In this document: one piece after another, positions 22,246-34,723 of the stretch
Numbering within the stretch: the first letter of the stretch is position 1
How the letters are laid out: every line of letters begins with the position of its first letter
Origin: Liquidambar formosana
Taxonomy: Eukaryota > Streptophyta > Magnoliopsida > Saxifragales > Altingiaceae
Reading direction: 5' to 3'
NCBI GenBank assembly: GCA_039720395.1
Contig: CM077826.1
Span: 39,088,790-39,152,789 of the forward strand
Length of the DNA stretch: 64,000 nucleotides
Made by a program: the position numbers and the translations under genes
Notes under the pieces: model-generated
Database searches by the model: none
Told to the model about the DNA's origin: nothing
Seen by the model: only the letters and a program-made list of their open reading frames with translations

Positions 22246-23333
22246 AAAGAATCCTTCTATATGAGACTACTCTATAGACCTATTAGATTGATCTACTAAT
22301 ATGGCGTTTTTCTATTGGTCTCCTAAAAAAAGGAAAGATAGGCTGAAATCCCTAAATCCTCCAAAATTTGCCCTACAATCACTAGATAACCCCTTACCGT
22401 TTTTGAGCACGAAAATCACGAGCTAAATGTCTCCTCCTTCCTCACACAAATTACCTTCCAAGGAAAATGATCATTTGTAGACTCCCCCTCTCTCTCTAGT
22501 TCGCTAGTTTATCCAAACACAAGTTATTAAGAGACCCTCTAGGTCTCTTGATTCTCTTCCCAAAACAGAGAGCCCTCTTTCTCTGGTTTCTCATCTGTTT
22601 TATTAAGTTACAATGGTATATTTAAGTTTCTCCTCTGTTTCGGAGAGAAAGACACTAGGAATCACATAACACCTTCACAGTGTGAAAGAAAAATAACTTA
22701 ATTTAAATAACTCCAAGTAAAGTTGTATAATAACTTGATATCACATAGTAATTTGTTCATGGTAACTTGATATCGTTTTATGTCATTTGATAACTTATTC
22801 TCAGAATTGAACAACATGCATCTATATAATAACTTGTTCGTAATAATTTCATAGTAACTTGATATCATTTTATGCCACTTGATTACTTATTCTCAAAATT
22901 TAACAACATGCACCTATATAATAAATTTTTCATAATAATTTCATAGTAACTTGATATCATTTTATGTTACTTGATAACTTATTCTCAAAATTGAACAACA
23001 TACATCTATGTCGTATTATTAATCAACATTCAAACAAAAAATAGCGTATCATGATCATGAAAAAAAGATGATAAACAAACTAGTTGAATACATGCAAAAC
23101 ATAACACTACACACATACCTGATTGGCTCTGAAATAAACGCAGAAATAGGCTGGTTTGTAGAAGAAGGTGAGAGGGATACAATAATGGGAATAAAACGCA
23201 TGAATGACTGGTTGTAGAAGAAAGAGACGTCTACAATAATGGGAAGAAAGTTTGAATTTTAGAAAATTGTGGAATTTATATTGATACGAATCCCTAGAAT
23301 TGTGGGATGTAGGAGATAACTACTGTCACACCC
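22246..23333. mobile_element. Unclassified element (left part), host of the nest
   Basis: Begins GAATCCTTCTATATGAG where the array repeat is interrupted; the array resumes at about 47996. The junctions TATCAAAAA (22237-22245) and TATAAAAAA (about 47997-48005) could be an imperfect 9-bp duplication, which would suit a Mutator-like element, but long terminal inverted repeats were not convincingly seen. Inside, a 92-bp tandem repeat lies at 22762-23018. No coding region is recognised. The right part is 47919-47995, beyond the nested LTRs. Confidence 0.35.
22762..23018. repeat. 92-bp tandem repeat, nearly three copies
   Basis: Units start GTAACTTGATATC at 22762, 22854 and 22946. Each contains ACTTATTCTCA, AACAACATGCA and TATATAATAA. 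The third copy is incomplete. Part of an earlier degenerate unit may lie at 22724-22760. Confidence 0.85.
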
Positions 23334-26300
23334 CATTTTTGTTACCCTAGTTAGAGGTCGTCATTTCATGTAACTTTTTGTTTCATTTTTAAGTCTAGTC
23401 TTTTGCATTGAGTTTTTAGGGTCTTAAGGTTGATGTGTATGAATTTTGGTTCAATTTGGAGTTGATCTCAATAGTCAATTAGAGCTTTTGTGACTTAAAG
23501 GGCATTATTATCATTTAAGTCATATATTCTATTTGACCTTGAAATGATCTTCAAGTTGTCAATTGGAGTTTATATTGATACATAAGAAGTATTTATAGGT
23601 TCAATGTGATGAATTAATGGTCTAGAATTAATTTGTCTTATAATGATTCAAGTTGGCTAAAAGGCCCTCTCTTGGTTTGCTCAAGTTGGCTCATAATTTT
23701 CATTTAATTCTCCCTCATTAGACTTTAATTAGCCTTAATTTCATTCCAAAATATGTTTTAGAAGCTTGAATTTTAATTTGGAAAACACTTGGTGTAACCT
23801 TGTGTGCAAACCTAAGCTTTGCGACAGGTGGTGCATAGTAGTTAACCGTCTTTGTAAAACCTAACTATGCACTTGTCACAACCCATTTTTGTCACCTTAC
23901 CTAGGGTTTGTCATTTTATGTAACTTTTTGTTTCCTTTTTGAGTCTAGTCTTCTGCATTGAGTTTCTAGGGTCTTAAGGATAGTGGGTATAAATTTTGGT
24001 TCAATTTGGAGCTGATCCTGAGGGTTAATAAGAACTTTTGTGACTTAAGGGGCAAAATCATCTTTTACGGTCACAAACTTTTCACTTGATTTTGAAATGA
24101 TCTCCAAGTTGTCAATTGGAGTTCATGTTGATACATATGAGATATTTGTGGGTTCAATTTGATGAATTGATGGTTTAGGGTTAAAATGGCTCAATATGGT
24201 TCAAATTGGTTAAGAGACCCACTTGGGGTTGGCTCAATTCGGCTCATAATTTTCACTCAATTCCTACTCGTTTGACTTTAATTAGTCTTAATTTCATTCG
24301 TAAAGTTGTTTTAAAAGGTTGAAATTTGAATTGGAAAGCAATCAATGCGACCCTGCATGCATACCTAAGCTTTGCAATGGTGGTGCATAGTAGTTAGCCG
24401 CCTTTGTAAAACCTAACCATGCACCCTAGTTAAGGATTTTTGTCCTAAAATGTCTTAAATTGTATTCCTTTTCAAAATACGGTCGTTTTGGCTTTGGTTT
24501 CATCAAAATCAGAGTTAATTTGACCCTGAAACAATTTTGGAAGCTAAAAGGGTGCAAAATAGGCAAGCCCTGATAAGGCCCTCGGGTGACCATCCAAGCC
24601 TAAGCGAAGGCCCAAGTGGCTAGCGGCCTAGCCCTGGGTGGTCAGCCAAGGGACTCCGTCATTTTTTAGGGTTTTTTGATTCCCTTCCTATTTTGATGGA
24701 TTTTTCTGCCTCCATACGACTTTCCATTATATTTTCATCCCTATTTGAGTGGCTTGATCCCCAAGAGAGTCTCTAATGACCCTTAGATTAATATTTAGGG
24801 TTTTGATCTCAACCATTGATTTATTCCACTCAAACCCTATAAATACCCCTCTATGTTTCAGCATTAAAGGAGCCATTTTGATGATTTTAACCTAATTTCT
24901 AAGAAAGAATAAGAGATAGACTTCCAAAGGAGAGCTGGTGCTTGGCTTGGAGGCTTGAAGGAGACCTTTTCCACTTGGTTACAAGAGAAGAAGAGAGCTT
25001 CTACAGCAATAAGAAGGCTCAACCTAAGGTATACCTCTATCTCTATGGTGTTGAAATTAGGGTTTTTCTTAGAATAGCTCTATAGCATATTAAAGTTAGG
25101 GTTTTTATCATGTGTTGATGCTTCCATTAGTTAATATGCATGTTTTAAATGTTATTCATGATTAGTTTAGTATGCCTTAGGGTTATTTCATGTGGTTTAA
25201 TGCATAGTTGTGATTCTAGGGTTTCTATTATCCTTGTTTTGGGTGAGTTTCATATAGCCTGCTAGGTTAGTATTTTGTATTGATTTTTCTTCATAGTTGT
25301 TATATATGTGATACATATAAAATAACTATGGTGTTTGTTGCATACATATAGTTGATTTCTTAGAGTTTTGGAGACATAATCCTTTTCAGAGGATAATTAT
25401 CCTTTTTGTTAAGTAGGATTTTGTATGAGAGCTTTTTGTGATGTGTTTAAGCATAAAATCACTTCTATTGTGTTCTAAGATATATGTTTTACGTAGGATA
25501 TGTTGATTGTATCTCCCCATAATGAGTTTTTTATGTGAAAATGTCTTAAGATAGTTTTGCTTAAGAAAGCTCGCTGTAGGAATGCCCTTTTTCATATTTT
25601 ACATAAAATTTTAGCTTTTTGATTGGAATAGACCTTTTTTATCATGTTTATTGTTATCATTGAATGTTCTTGTGATTATTGGTAGGTTTTAATATTGTTT
25701 TTTGTTAGTTTTATGCATATTAGTTGAGTCATTGCATATAGGGTTGTGTTAGGGTTCCTAATAGTCCATGATTCTTGTTGTTTGCATGATTTATGAATGA
25801 TTTTAGGCCTTATTTCAATTATGTCCAAATTTGTTATTATTATTGTGGTGGTATTTTGAGCATGTGATAGCCTATTTGAAAGCATGATAATTGCTTGGTT
25901 GAAAATTGGATTGGTTAGTTGTTATTTTTTTGTGGTTATTGCATGCAAATTGCAAATAACTTGGCAGGTACAAATCCCATAGAAAGTGGGGCATAAGTTT
26001 AGCAGGTGCAATTACCCCACCAAAGTGGGGTGATTATTTTGGCTATTACAAAAAGAAATCTTGCAAATAGGGTAATTACCTTATGAAATAGGGTGATTAT
26101 TTTGATAGGTTGATATTGCAAATGGTAAGGATGATGGGTATGGAAAATACCTCTCTTTTCTTTCCTTAAAACTTTCTCTTCTCCCTCCTAGGCCCTCCTA
26201 GGTTGTTTCCTAATAGGGGAATATGGTAGGTCTCTATAGTTTCCTTTCATGAAAGATTCTGATTAAATAAAAAGTTTCTATCTTTATCCAAATACCATAT

Positions 26301-26558
26301 TTTTTAAAGATCTGTTAAGAATCATTTATCTTTGGAAACTCTCTTTTACTGTATGGAAGGAAACTTAGGGTTTACCATAAGCCTTTATTAAGTTATAACC
26401 CTATTCCCTTTCGAACTACATGGACTTTGATCCATGTACTTTCATATATGGTACGTAGGCGCTCACTTTGAGGTTCAAGTCCGCCCTAGGATACTAAATA
26501 TCATAGGTTTTTCTATTCCTTTCTTTTTTCTCTTTTCTCTTTTATTCTCTTGAGTATG

Positions 26559-27914
26559 TGTTGGACCTAAGGGTTCAATCCCATGTGTTTTGATGATAAC
26601 AAAGCAAGTATGTTTTGCTTAAGTTGTTAATGAAGATGTAGTTTTGATTAATACAGGTTGTATCCATTATACACTTCACCAATAGCAACAATGCAGTTCA
26701 TGGATTTCAAAGAAGCACAATTCAACTAATTTTATCAATACGAAATCAAATTGAAGGTGTTCAAGTTCCTTAGAGAAAAGATTGTGAGAACTTAGGGTAT
26801 TTATGGAAGATTATTTCAAATCTTTGCTCACTTAGGATATACGGGCTACTCGCATATTAACAACTTGGTAACTAACTAAATGAACTTAGTTTTTAGTACC
26901 ATAGTAGTCCCATAAGCCATTTGAGTTAAATCTTAAAGTCTTGGACTTCATTTCTCTAAATTTCATTTTGATCACTGGGAATCTCAGACGTCCGAGTGAT
27001 AACTCAAACGTCCGAATGGCATTTTAGACGTCCAAGTCCAAAGATGAGACATCTAAGAATAACAGTGAGTTTGTCCTGATTTCATCATGGACACTATCTT
27101 TTTAAGACGATCTAATCAGACGTCCGAGATAGGACTCAGACGTCTAAGTACATATCAGACGTCCAAAATGCTCTAGGATAATATATAAGTCTTTTCACTG
27201 AAAATTGCCTCTGTGATTTTCAGATGTTCGAGTGGAAACTTAGACGTCCGAAACCATTGAATCTGACTTTTAACAGCTACTTTTCTAACAGCTATTTGGA
27301 GCATTTAATGTCCACCAAACGTCTTTTCCTGGCATTAATTGCTACAGAACGGTCATTTTGGACCATTGGGCTATAAATACATTATTTGAACTCATTTATG
27401 ATTATTCATTGAGATCAAAACAAACACATCACTTTCTATTACTCTCAAGCCCTAGAAATTCAAGTGAGCATTTCTTGTTAAATCAATCAATAGCTGAGTG
27501 AGCTCTTTACTACTGTGTTATCTACTCTTTAAAGAGAGATTCTTGTACATAAAACTTCTACAAATCATCTTGTGTTAAAGGATTGTCGAAATCCTTTGCT
27601 TTGAAGCTCTTGGAGAGGATTCTATATAAGTGTTTGGGAAGAACATTTGTTGTTGTATAAAGATTTTGTCTTCACCTTGGAAGAAGATTGGTTTAGTGGA
27701 TTTGAATCCTCAAACGAGCTCTTGAGGCGAGGACGTAGGCGAGAAGCCGAACCTCGTTAAAATCGTTTGCACTCCTTCTCCCTAAATCTTCTTATTATTA
27801 CATACTTGTGTTTTTTCTTGTTCTAGCAATAATTTGATTTTTATTGTGCATTTAGATTTTAATTTGGCAATAAACCCTATTCACTCCCTCTAGGGTTACT
27901 CACTTAGGACAACA
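26559..27914 (+). repeat. 5' LTR of the SIRE-like element
   Basis: Bounded by TGTTGGACC and GACAACA. Promoter-type TATA sequence CTATAAATAC is at 27371-27380. An array of CAGACGTCCGA-like words lies at 26987-27255. The LTR differs from the 3' LTR at scattered sites, so the insertion is not recent. Confidence 0.92.
27371..27380 (+). promoter_or_regulatory. TATA box of the copia 5' LTR
   Basis: CTATAAATAC, identical in the 3' LTR (44943-44952), about 540 bp before the LTR end. Plausible start signal for the element's RNA. Confidence 0.6.
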
Positions 27915-27916
27915 AT

Positions 27917-27929
27917 TGGTATCAGAGCC
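27917..27929 (+). promoter_or_regulatory. Primer-binding site (initiator tRNA-Met)
   Basis: TGGTATCAGAGCC, two bases after the 5' LTR, complementary to the 3' end of plant initiator tRNA-Met, which would prime minus-strand DNA synthesis. Intact. Confidence 0.9.
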
Positions 27930-27970
27930 TAACCTCTTATATTTGACATATTTGTCTTGCGAGGAACAAT

Positions 27971-28167
27971 ATGGCCAACTATAGTAGTGATGGATTCACC
28001 GAAGGACAATCGTCCAATAGACCACCCTTCATTAATGGAGATGCTTCTATATATAATTTCTAGAAAATCAGAATGCAAATCTTCATTCAATCCACTAGCT
28101 ATGAGTTATAGAACATTACCTCTAAGGGTCCTTTGATCCCTACTAAAGTGGTAGATGGAGTTATTGT
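27971..28167 (+). pseudogene. Copia gag, N-terminal piece
   Basis: Starts at ATG 27971 (MANYSSDGFTEGQSSNRPPF). Two in-frame TAG codons stand where the family has Trp: 28061-28063 (after SIYNF) and 28109-28111 (after SYEL). The frame is then cut at 28168 by a reverse-oriented LTR. Gag forms the cytoplasmic particle of the element. It continues at 32207. Confidence 0.8.
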
Positions 28168-29077
28168 TGTCCCAAGTAAATAACCCTAGAGTGGGGGTGA
28201 ATAAGGTTATAGGCTAAATTAAAAATTAATAGCAAACTCAAAATCAGATTATTGAAAACAAGAATGAATATAAGATAGAGCAATAATAAGGAGATTAGAG
28301 TAAGAGAATGCAAACGATGTTAACAAGGTTCGGCTTCCCGCCTATGTCCTCGCCTCAAGAGCTCGCTTGAGGATTCACCAATCCACTATCACTCTCCTTT
28401 AAGGTGGAGCAGCAAACCTATACAAATCAAGTGTTCTTCACCAACACTTAGCCAAATACACTCTTCTCAAGTGCTTACAAGTGAAGGTTCACACAACCCT
28501 TTGATACAAAATGTTTGGAAATGATTTTGTGCTCAAAGAAAGCTTTCTCAAAGAGTAGATACACGGAAATTGAAAGCACACTCAGCTATTGATTGATTTC
28601 AATGAATGTTCACAAGAGAAATTAGGGCTTGTAATTGATTTTCTTATTTATAGCTCAATGAATGCTCATAAATGAGCTTAACGCTTGTATTTATACACAA
28701 GGATTCCAAAATAGCTATTCTGTAACAATAAATGCCAGGAAAGAGAGTTTGGTGGGTATTTAATGCTTCAAAAGTCCGTTATAAAACTAGCCGTTAAACC
28801 TCTGCCCGAGGATTTCAGCCGGCTGAAACATCTTTCAGCCGTCTGAAACTTCCCTTTTAGCCGTTTGAAGAAGGCTGCTAAAAATTCCAGAGAGGGTGAA
28901 AATATGGAACCAAAGGTCAGGACTTTCAGCCGTCTCAAATCTCATTTTCAGCTGGCTCAAAGAAATCTCAGCCCGCTCAAAGAGCCGACTAAAAATTCCA
29001 GAGAGCTAAAATTTCAGATGGGTGCATTTTCAGCTTGCTAAAACAAAATTTTCAGCCGGCTGAAACATAATTTCAAC

Positions 29078-31817
29078 TGTCACGCCCCAAAAATAGCCTT
29101 GCTAAAGCCTAGTGAGGTAGTGACAACTCGAAACCTTATCCATTCATTCTCCAAGAGACACCATGTTGACAAATATTACTTCACATAAATATTAATTTCT
29201 TTATTACCTCATATACGAAATTATAATTATTACAATGCATCACTGTTTGATATTACATCACATATGTCAACTTATCAAAACTAAACAACTATCACATCAG
29301 GAAAATATGCTCTTCTATTCATGTCTTCTCAACAGCTCACAAATTTCCAAATCCTGAAAAATAATTTTTAATAAAAGGGTGAGCAAACCACGGCTCAGTG
29401 AGATAATTCATCTATGAATGTTTAACATTAGTATACAACAGCTCATCGTACATTTAACAGCATCTTTGTAACATCTCATACTGCAATGATGTTAATAGCA
29501 TTTTTCAAAATTTATGCCACTCAAGCATATAAAATTTGTATACAACAACTCATCTTACATGTAACAACATCTATGCTTAATATTAGTATACAACAACTCA
29601 TCTTACATGTAATAGCATCTTTGTAACATCTCATACTACAATGATGTTAATAGCACTTCTCAAAAGTTATGCCACTCAAGCATATAAAATTTGCACGTAC
29701 CTGTGCCTCTGTTGCCTACTGCAACCTGCAAAAACAATCATAGCATACCTGTCTGCTCATACAGGATATACTATCTACGACCACAGCACACACCGCTCAT
29801 CATGTGTGTATGCTACCCCACTGGCCTCTTGCCCTCAAAAATGGAGTAGCATATTAGTGCACTAATTGCAGGGCTTTCTCAACCCGGTCGTCTCATCTCA
29901 ATATCTCAACATTTCAATCTCAGTTACAAGTATAAGCAACTTCACATAAACATGTCACAAAATAGATTTATACATACTTGTTTCTCATCTCAACATCTTA
30001 ATCTCAATCACAAGTATAAGCATTCAACTTCACATAAATAGATCACTGAATAACTTGATACATGTTTGTACACGCATTAATAATCATATCGCTCAACATA
30101 TGGATGCTAATATCATACATGTACACTATTTATTCTCAATAATATTTCAATATCCAATTATGAATATGAATTATCATTCATATTATGCTCCACCACCATT
30201 AACAATCTTAATCAAACTACTCAACATAAATATTAAAGCCAAATATTCAGTTTGATGAAATTTTAGAAATTTTCATAAGTTCAAGGGCTATATTGCAAAT
30301 ATAAAAATATGAGACTTATGATGACATCATAAAAATATTAATAAAAAGTCCCTGAAGTATTCTACTTCTCATAGAAATTGCATAGGTTCAAACAAAACTC
30401 AATTTGTAATCCATTCGAGCTATTTTTAGTAAGTAGGGGTAAAATGGTCATTTTACATGCGAGTAAAATAATACCCAAAATTAAAACATTCATTTTACCT
30501 CAAACATACTCTTATGTAAATTTTGTTGATATGAATCCAATGGTTCAATTCGTAACTCAATCGAAATTCTATACACTTTGTTTGAACTAGTCAAAGTTTG
30601 AAAACAAACTACACAAAAGGGTTAAAGTCTTCTAATTTTTGAAACCCGTGTTATCATACTCCTATGGTTACAAAATTATAAACATAAGTTTCTAGTATTT
30701 TTATAAGATTTTTAAAAATATTTTCATCACCTAATGAGGGCCCCACATGGCCAATTGCACTAGGGTACACGTGGCCTAAGGTGCACGCTGCCACACTCAA
30801 TCACTCACCCTTCTTCTTCCCCGCGCAAAGCCAAAATTCTGCTGCTGTCTAGAATTTTTCCCATATTTAATCAGAACTTTGAAAATTCATAACTAATTCA
30901 TTTCTCAACCTTTTTCGATGATTCAAAAGCCCATTTTGTTTAGTTTTTCATGTAAAATCTTATAAAAATATCAGAAAAATAAAACAAGTTACGAATTCAT
31001 ACAGATTTTCATATCTGTGTTTCGGGCTGTCCCATTTATTTCTCATAACCTACAAGGTGTTAAAGCCTAAGATTTATACAGAAGGCTCTCTATAGTATCA
31101 TAAAACTACGGTAAAAATTTCATAGAGTTTCATTTACTGTGCATAGAGAACCAATCAAACAAAGTATAAGGGAAGCCATTGATGCTTCTTTGAAGCTCCA
31201 AAAATTATCCAAACATCAACCAATCCTCATGAAACTTTTAAAACCTATCCTATATCATTCAAAGATGAAAAATCTCACCTCAGGTTTGCAGAAAAATGCT
31301 TTGAAACTTCCTTGGTTTGAGCTCCCTTCTTTCTCCTTCTTTCTTTCTCTCTATTTCTCTCTTGTTTTTACACTCTCTTAGCAGCCCAAAATAGCACGAA
31401 AATGAGCTAAAAATTAGCCCTTTTATACCCCCTCAAGTCAAAGGAAGTCTCCCCTCATTAATTTATGAAGATTCTTCTCTATCCCTTTGTCCCCAAGCAA
31501 CCCCTTCCTTTCTCTCCAAGCAAACAAACGTGGCTGATTTGTTTTGCTTTGTTTTGTTTTGTTTTGTTTTGTTTTGTTTTTCTTTTTCAGCCATGCATAG
31601 AGTTTTGCTACATACCCCCTCCCCATGTAAGCAATGACCTCATCTTAAGGATTAATTACATCATTAATCCTATTAATATAATAAGTTAATAATTTTTGTT
31701 ATATATATATCCTAAAGCTTTGGTGATTAATAATAATTATAATTATGACAACAACAATAATAATAATAATCACACTAATCAATTGATTATTAGGGGGCAA
31801 ATATTTGGGTTATCACA
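29078..31817 (-). mobile_element. Gypsy-like solo LTR, reverse orientation
   Basis: Plus-strand ends TGTCACGCCCC and GGGTTATCACA; perfect 5-bp duplications TCAAC at 29073-29077 and 31818-31822. Read on the minus strand it begins TGTGATAACCC and ends GGGGCGTGACA, the termini typical of Tekay/Del-type gypsy LTRs. 2740 bp with no internal region. It contains a CTCAGTGAGA motif near 29395 and a pentanucleotide (GTTTT)n tract at 31549-31578. It is one of the innermost elements of the nest. Confidence 0.85.
31537..31580. repeat. (GTTTT)n microsatellite
   Basis: About eight GTTTT units, the first with one interruption (GCTTT). Confidence 0.9.
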
Positions 31818-32206
31818 TCAACCGTCTGAAAATCTCTGTTTTCAGACTAGAAACTTTCACAAGCTCTAGGTTCAAAGTGAATTGAATAAGCTTTTTACTT
31901 TATCAATTTTCGCAAAATTTTGAGCCTTTAAAACTTGTGTGAGCAAGGATTGAAACTAATCTTACATTAAGTTCCTAATTTTCTCACATATAGACTTGAA
32001 ACAAAGCTTGATATGTCTTTAAATGACGAATCACTCTTGTTCATTGTTCTTGCGCTTTTACGACTTGATCCTTGATTCTTGAAACATTTTGTGGCTTTGA
32101 TACTTGACTAGATTCATCACTTAAATGCTCGTTAGTCCTTAAACATCTTATTATTTATTGTTATCATCAAAACCATGGGGTTAAAACCATTTAGGCCAAC
32201 GATTAC

Positions 32207-32955
32207 ACTTCTTAAAGTTCCACAAGAATATACCACTGCTGTTCATAAATCTCTTCAACTTAATTCTATGGCTATTAGCCTATTATATTGTGCTCTAACT
32301 AATGATGAATTTAGCAAAATCTCTAAGTGCACTAGCACCAAAGAGATATGGGATACCTTAGAGGTCACCTATGAAGGAACCTCTCAAATTAAAGAAGCTA
32401 AGATCAATATACTTGTTTGTGAATATGAAGTGTTCAAAATGAAAAAGGATGAATCTATTAGAGATATGTTTGCTCGTTTCAATGCTATTATAAATCCCTT
32501 GAATTCTCTTGGTAAAATATATACTAACTCTGAATTGGTGAGAAAAATTCTTAGGAGCTTACCTAAGGAATGGGATACATTCAAAATAGCCTTGCTTCAA
32601 TCAAAAGAACTTGGGTCAATGATTCTAAGTGACCTTGATGGAAATCTAGTCACTCAAGAGTTTGTGTTCAAAGCACGTGAAGTGAGCGAAAGCAAGCCTC
32701 CAAGAGCATGACTCTTAAAGCTTCACAAGATGAAGAAGAAGCACAAAATGAAGAATATGAGAATGAAGAAGATGAAGATATCGCTTTCATATCTCATAAA
32801 CTCAAGAAGTTCTTCTCTAGAAGAAATCAAGGAAGGAGATTCAACAAGGGTGACTTCTCCAAAAGAGTTCCAAATAGAGGAGAGACCTCTAATAGAGAAC
32901 CTTAAGTATGCTTTGAATGCAAAAAGCTCGAACACATCAAGATGAATTGTCCTCA
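32207..32955 (+). pseudogene. Copia gag, capsid and first zinc knuckle
   Basis: The long frame from 32212 reads QLNSMAISLLYCALTNDEF, STKEIWDTLEVTYEGT and FKMKKDESIRDMFARFNAII, the UBN2/retrotransposon gag block of copia elements. An acidic stretch follows, then a zinc knuckle CFECKKLEHIKMNC (32909-32950, CX2CX4HX4C) for RNA binding. A TGA at 32709-32711 and a TAA at 32903-32905 break the frame, as does a frame change. The apparent ATG at 32175 lies in the inserted LTR, so it is not the native start. Confidence 0.85.
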
Positions 32956-33620
32956 ACTCAACAAGACAAGCCACAACAACAACGATTTCAAGGACAATAG
33001 AAAATTCAAGAAGAAAGCATTCACCGTTACTTGGGATGATGAAGCAAATAGCGATGAAGAAGAGGAGGAGATTTCTTGTGATCAAGAAGTTACAAACTTT
33101 TGTCTCATGGCAAAAGAAAAAGAGGTAATCGAATCTAACTCAATTGATTATCCTATAGAAGAACCTCCTACGTATGAAGAATTGCAAGATGCTTTTGAAG
33201 ATACCTTTCTAGAATTAAAGAAATTCTCATACAAAAATTATGATTTGAAAAAGAATATTATATCTCTCCAAGAAGAATTAGATGCTTTAAAAAATGAGAA
33301 TTTAGAATTGAAAAGAAAGATAGACTCACCTCCTACCATCTCTCAATCTAGTCTTGAAAATGAAAACACTTTATTGAAAGAAAAGATTGAAGACTTGACT
33401 AATACTTCGGATAAGTTTACCAATGGAAGGGATAGCTTAGATAAGATATTAACTGGTCAAAGATGGTGCTTTGACAAGACTGGAATTGGTTATCAAGAAC
33501 ATGTTAAATAAAAGTCCTACATCAATTTCTTTCCTAAGCCTAAAGACATTAGCACACCTAAAGTCTCATGTACCTATTGTAACAAAGATGGACATAATCT
33601 CTACATTTGTAACATGAGAA
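32956..33620 (+). pseudogene. Copia gag-pol linker: coiled coil and second zinc knuckle
   Basis: An acidic segment (DDEANSDEEEEE, about 33033-33070) is followed by a heptad-rich stretch (about 33210-33410, LQEELDALKNENLELKRKI) likely to form a coiled coil. A stop at 33509-33511 follows EHVK. A second CX2CX4HX4C knuckle, CTYCNKDGHNLYIC, lies at 33571-33612. Long gag with coiled coil and two knuckles is consistent with SIRE-type elements. Confidence 0.7.
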
Positions 33621-33725
33621 GGAGACCAAAAGGTTTTCTTAGGAAGGTATGGATAGTTGAGGGGACTTCACCACCTATGGCTAACACATATGGACTCAAG
33701 AAAACATGGGTACCAAAGAAAGTTA

Positions 33726-34005
33726 CTTGAAATTGTTGTTTAGGTATGCTTAAAGTCTTTAAGCAATGAGAAATGGTTTCTTGATAGCGGTTGTTCAAGG
33801 AACATGATGGGTGATAGATCAAAGTTTGTCTCTTTGAAGCCAAAGGATGGAGGATTTGTGACATTTGGAAACAATGCCAAAGGTAAGATAATTAGCATTG
33901 GAAAAGTTTGTAAAAATTCCTCTCTTTGTATTGAAAATGTTTTATTAGTTGATGGTTTAAAGCATAATCTCCTTAGCATTAGTTAATTATATGATAAAGC
34001 TTATA
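33726..34005 (+). pseudogene. Copia aspartic protease
   Basis: Contains WFLDSGCSRNMMGD (33774-33815) with the catalytic DSG triad of copia proteases, then GFVTFGNNAKGKI (33852-33890) and LVDGLKHNLLSIS (33947-33985). Cleaves the gag-pol polyprotein. A TAA follows LLSIS (33984-33986), where the family normally continues in frame. Confidence 0.8.
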
Positions 34006-34112
34006 GAGTCACATTTAAATCCAATAAATACATAATTGAAGATGATGATAAGACCCTATTTGTTACGTATAGGATAGGTAACATCTATGCTATAGAGTTC
34101 GAAGAAATCGCA

Positions 34113-34723
34113 TTGCAAAATGTACATTGCTTTTCCGCTATAAATGAAAATCATTGGTTATGGCATAAAAGACTTGGACATGCTAACATGGATTTAATTT
34201 CAAAACTTTCTAGGTATGAACTTGTAAGAGGATTACAAAAAGCAAAATTTTCAAAAGATGGAATTTGTAGTGCATGCCAATTTGGAAAACAAACCAAGTC
34301 TTCCTTCAAATCAAAAACTCATCTTTCAACTACAAAACCTTTGCAACTCATACATATAGACTTACTTGGACCTATTACTATTACAAGCCTTGGAAGGAAG
34401 CACTATACATTTGTAATTGTTTATGACTACTCTAGATATACATAGGTGTTCTTCCTTGCACATAATGATAAGACTCATGCTACATTTGTTACATATTGTA
34501 GAAGAGTCCAAAATGAGAAAGGTTATACCATTACACATGTTATAAATAATAGGGGGAGTGAATTTGTCAATAAGGATATTGTACAATATTGTGATGAGAA
34601 TGGTTTTAGTCACAATTTCTCCATTCTTAGAACTCCTCAACAAAATGGTGTGGTTGAAAGAAAGAATAGAACACTTGAAGAAATGTCTAAAACCATGCTT
34701 AATGAACATTCTTTACCTCAATA
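34113..34723 (+). pseudogene. Copia integrase, N-terminal and catalytic part
   Basis: GAG-pre-integrase zinc site WHKRLGHANMD plus CSACQFGKQ (HX4H ... CX2C; 34159-34290), then IHIDLLGPI with the first catalytic Asp (about 34350). A TAG at 34443-34445 replaces the Trp expected after DYSRYT. The second Asp motif, normally SDHGGEF, reads NNRGSEF (34546-34566), so the catalytic Asp is lost. The Glu region PQQNGVVERKNRTLEEM is present (34637-34686). The domain is cut at 34723 by a CACTA element and continues at 39836. Confidence 0.88.

Larger units (their letters stand above)
28168..32201 (-). mobile_element. Solo LTR of a related copia, reverse orientation, split
   Basis: On the plus strand it starts TGTCCCAAGTAAATAACCC and ends TTTAGGCCAACG, the reverse complement of an LTR beginning TGTTGGCCTAAATGG. 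Its own sequence is 28168-29077 plus 31823-32201, about 1.29 kb. It shares end sequences with the host copia LTR, such as AACCCTAGAG and GGGGGTGAATA. Flanks ATTGT (28163-28167) and ATTAC (32202-32206) agree at only three of five bases, so the TSD is weak. It carries an array of TTCAGCCGGCTGAA-type palindromes (28813-29068). Confidence 0.8.

Noticed and set aside
21233..23018. CRISPR-like arrays for the two tandem repeats
   Set aside because: Units are contiguous without spacers and the genome is eukaryotic.
32175..32211. ATG at 32175 as the start of gag
   Set aside because: It lies in the inserted reverse LTR; the gag sequence resumes only at about 32207 and its native start is at 27971.
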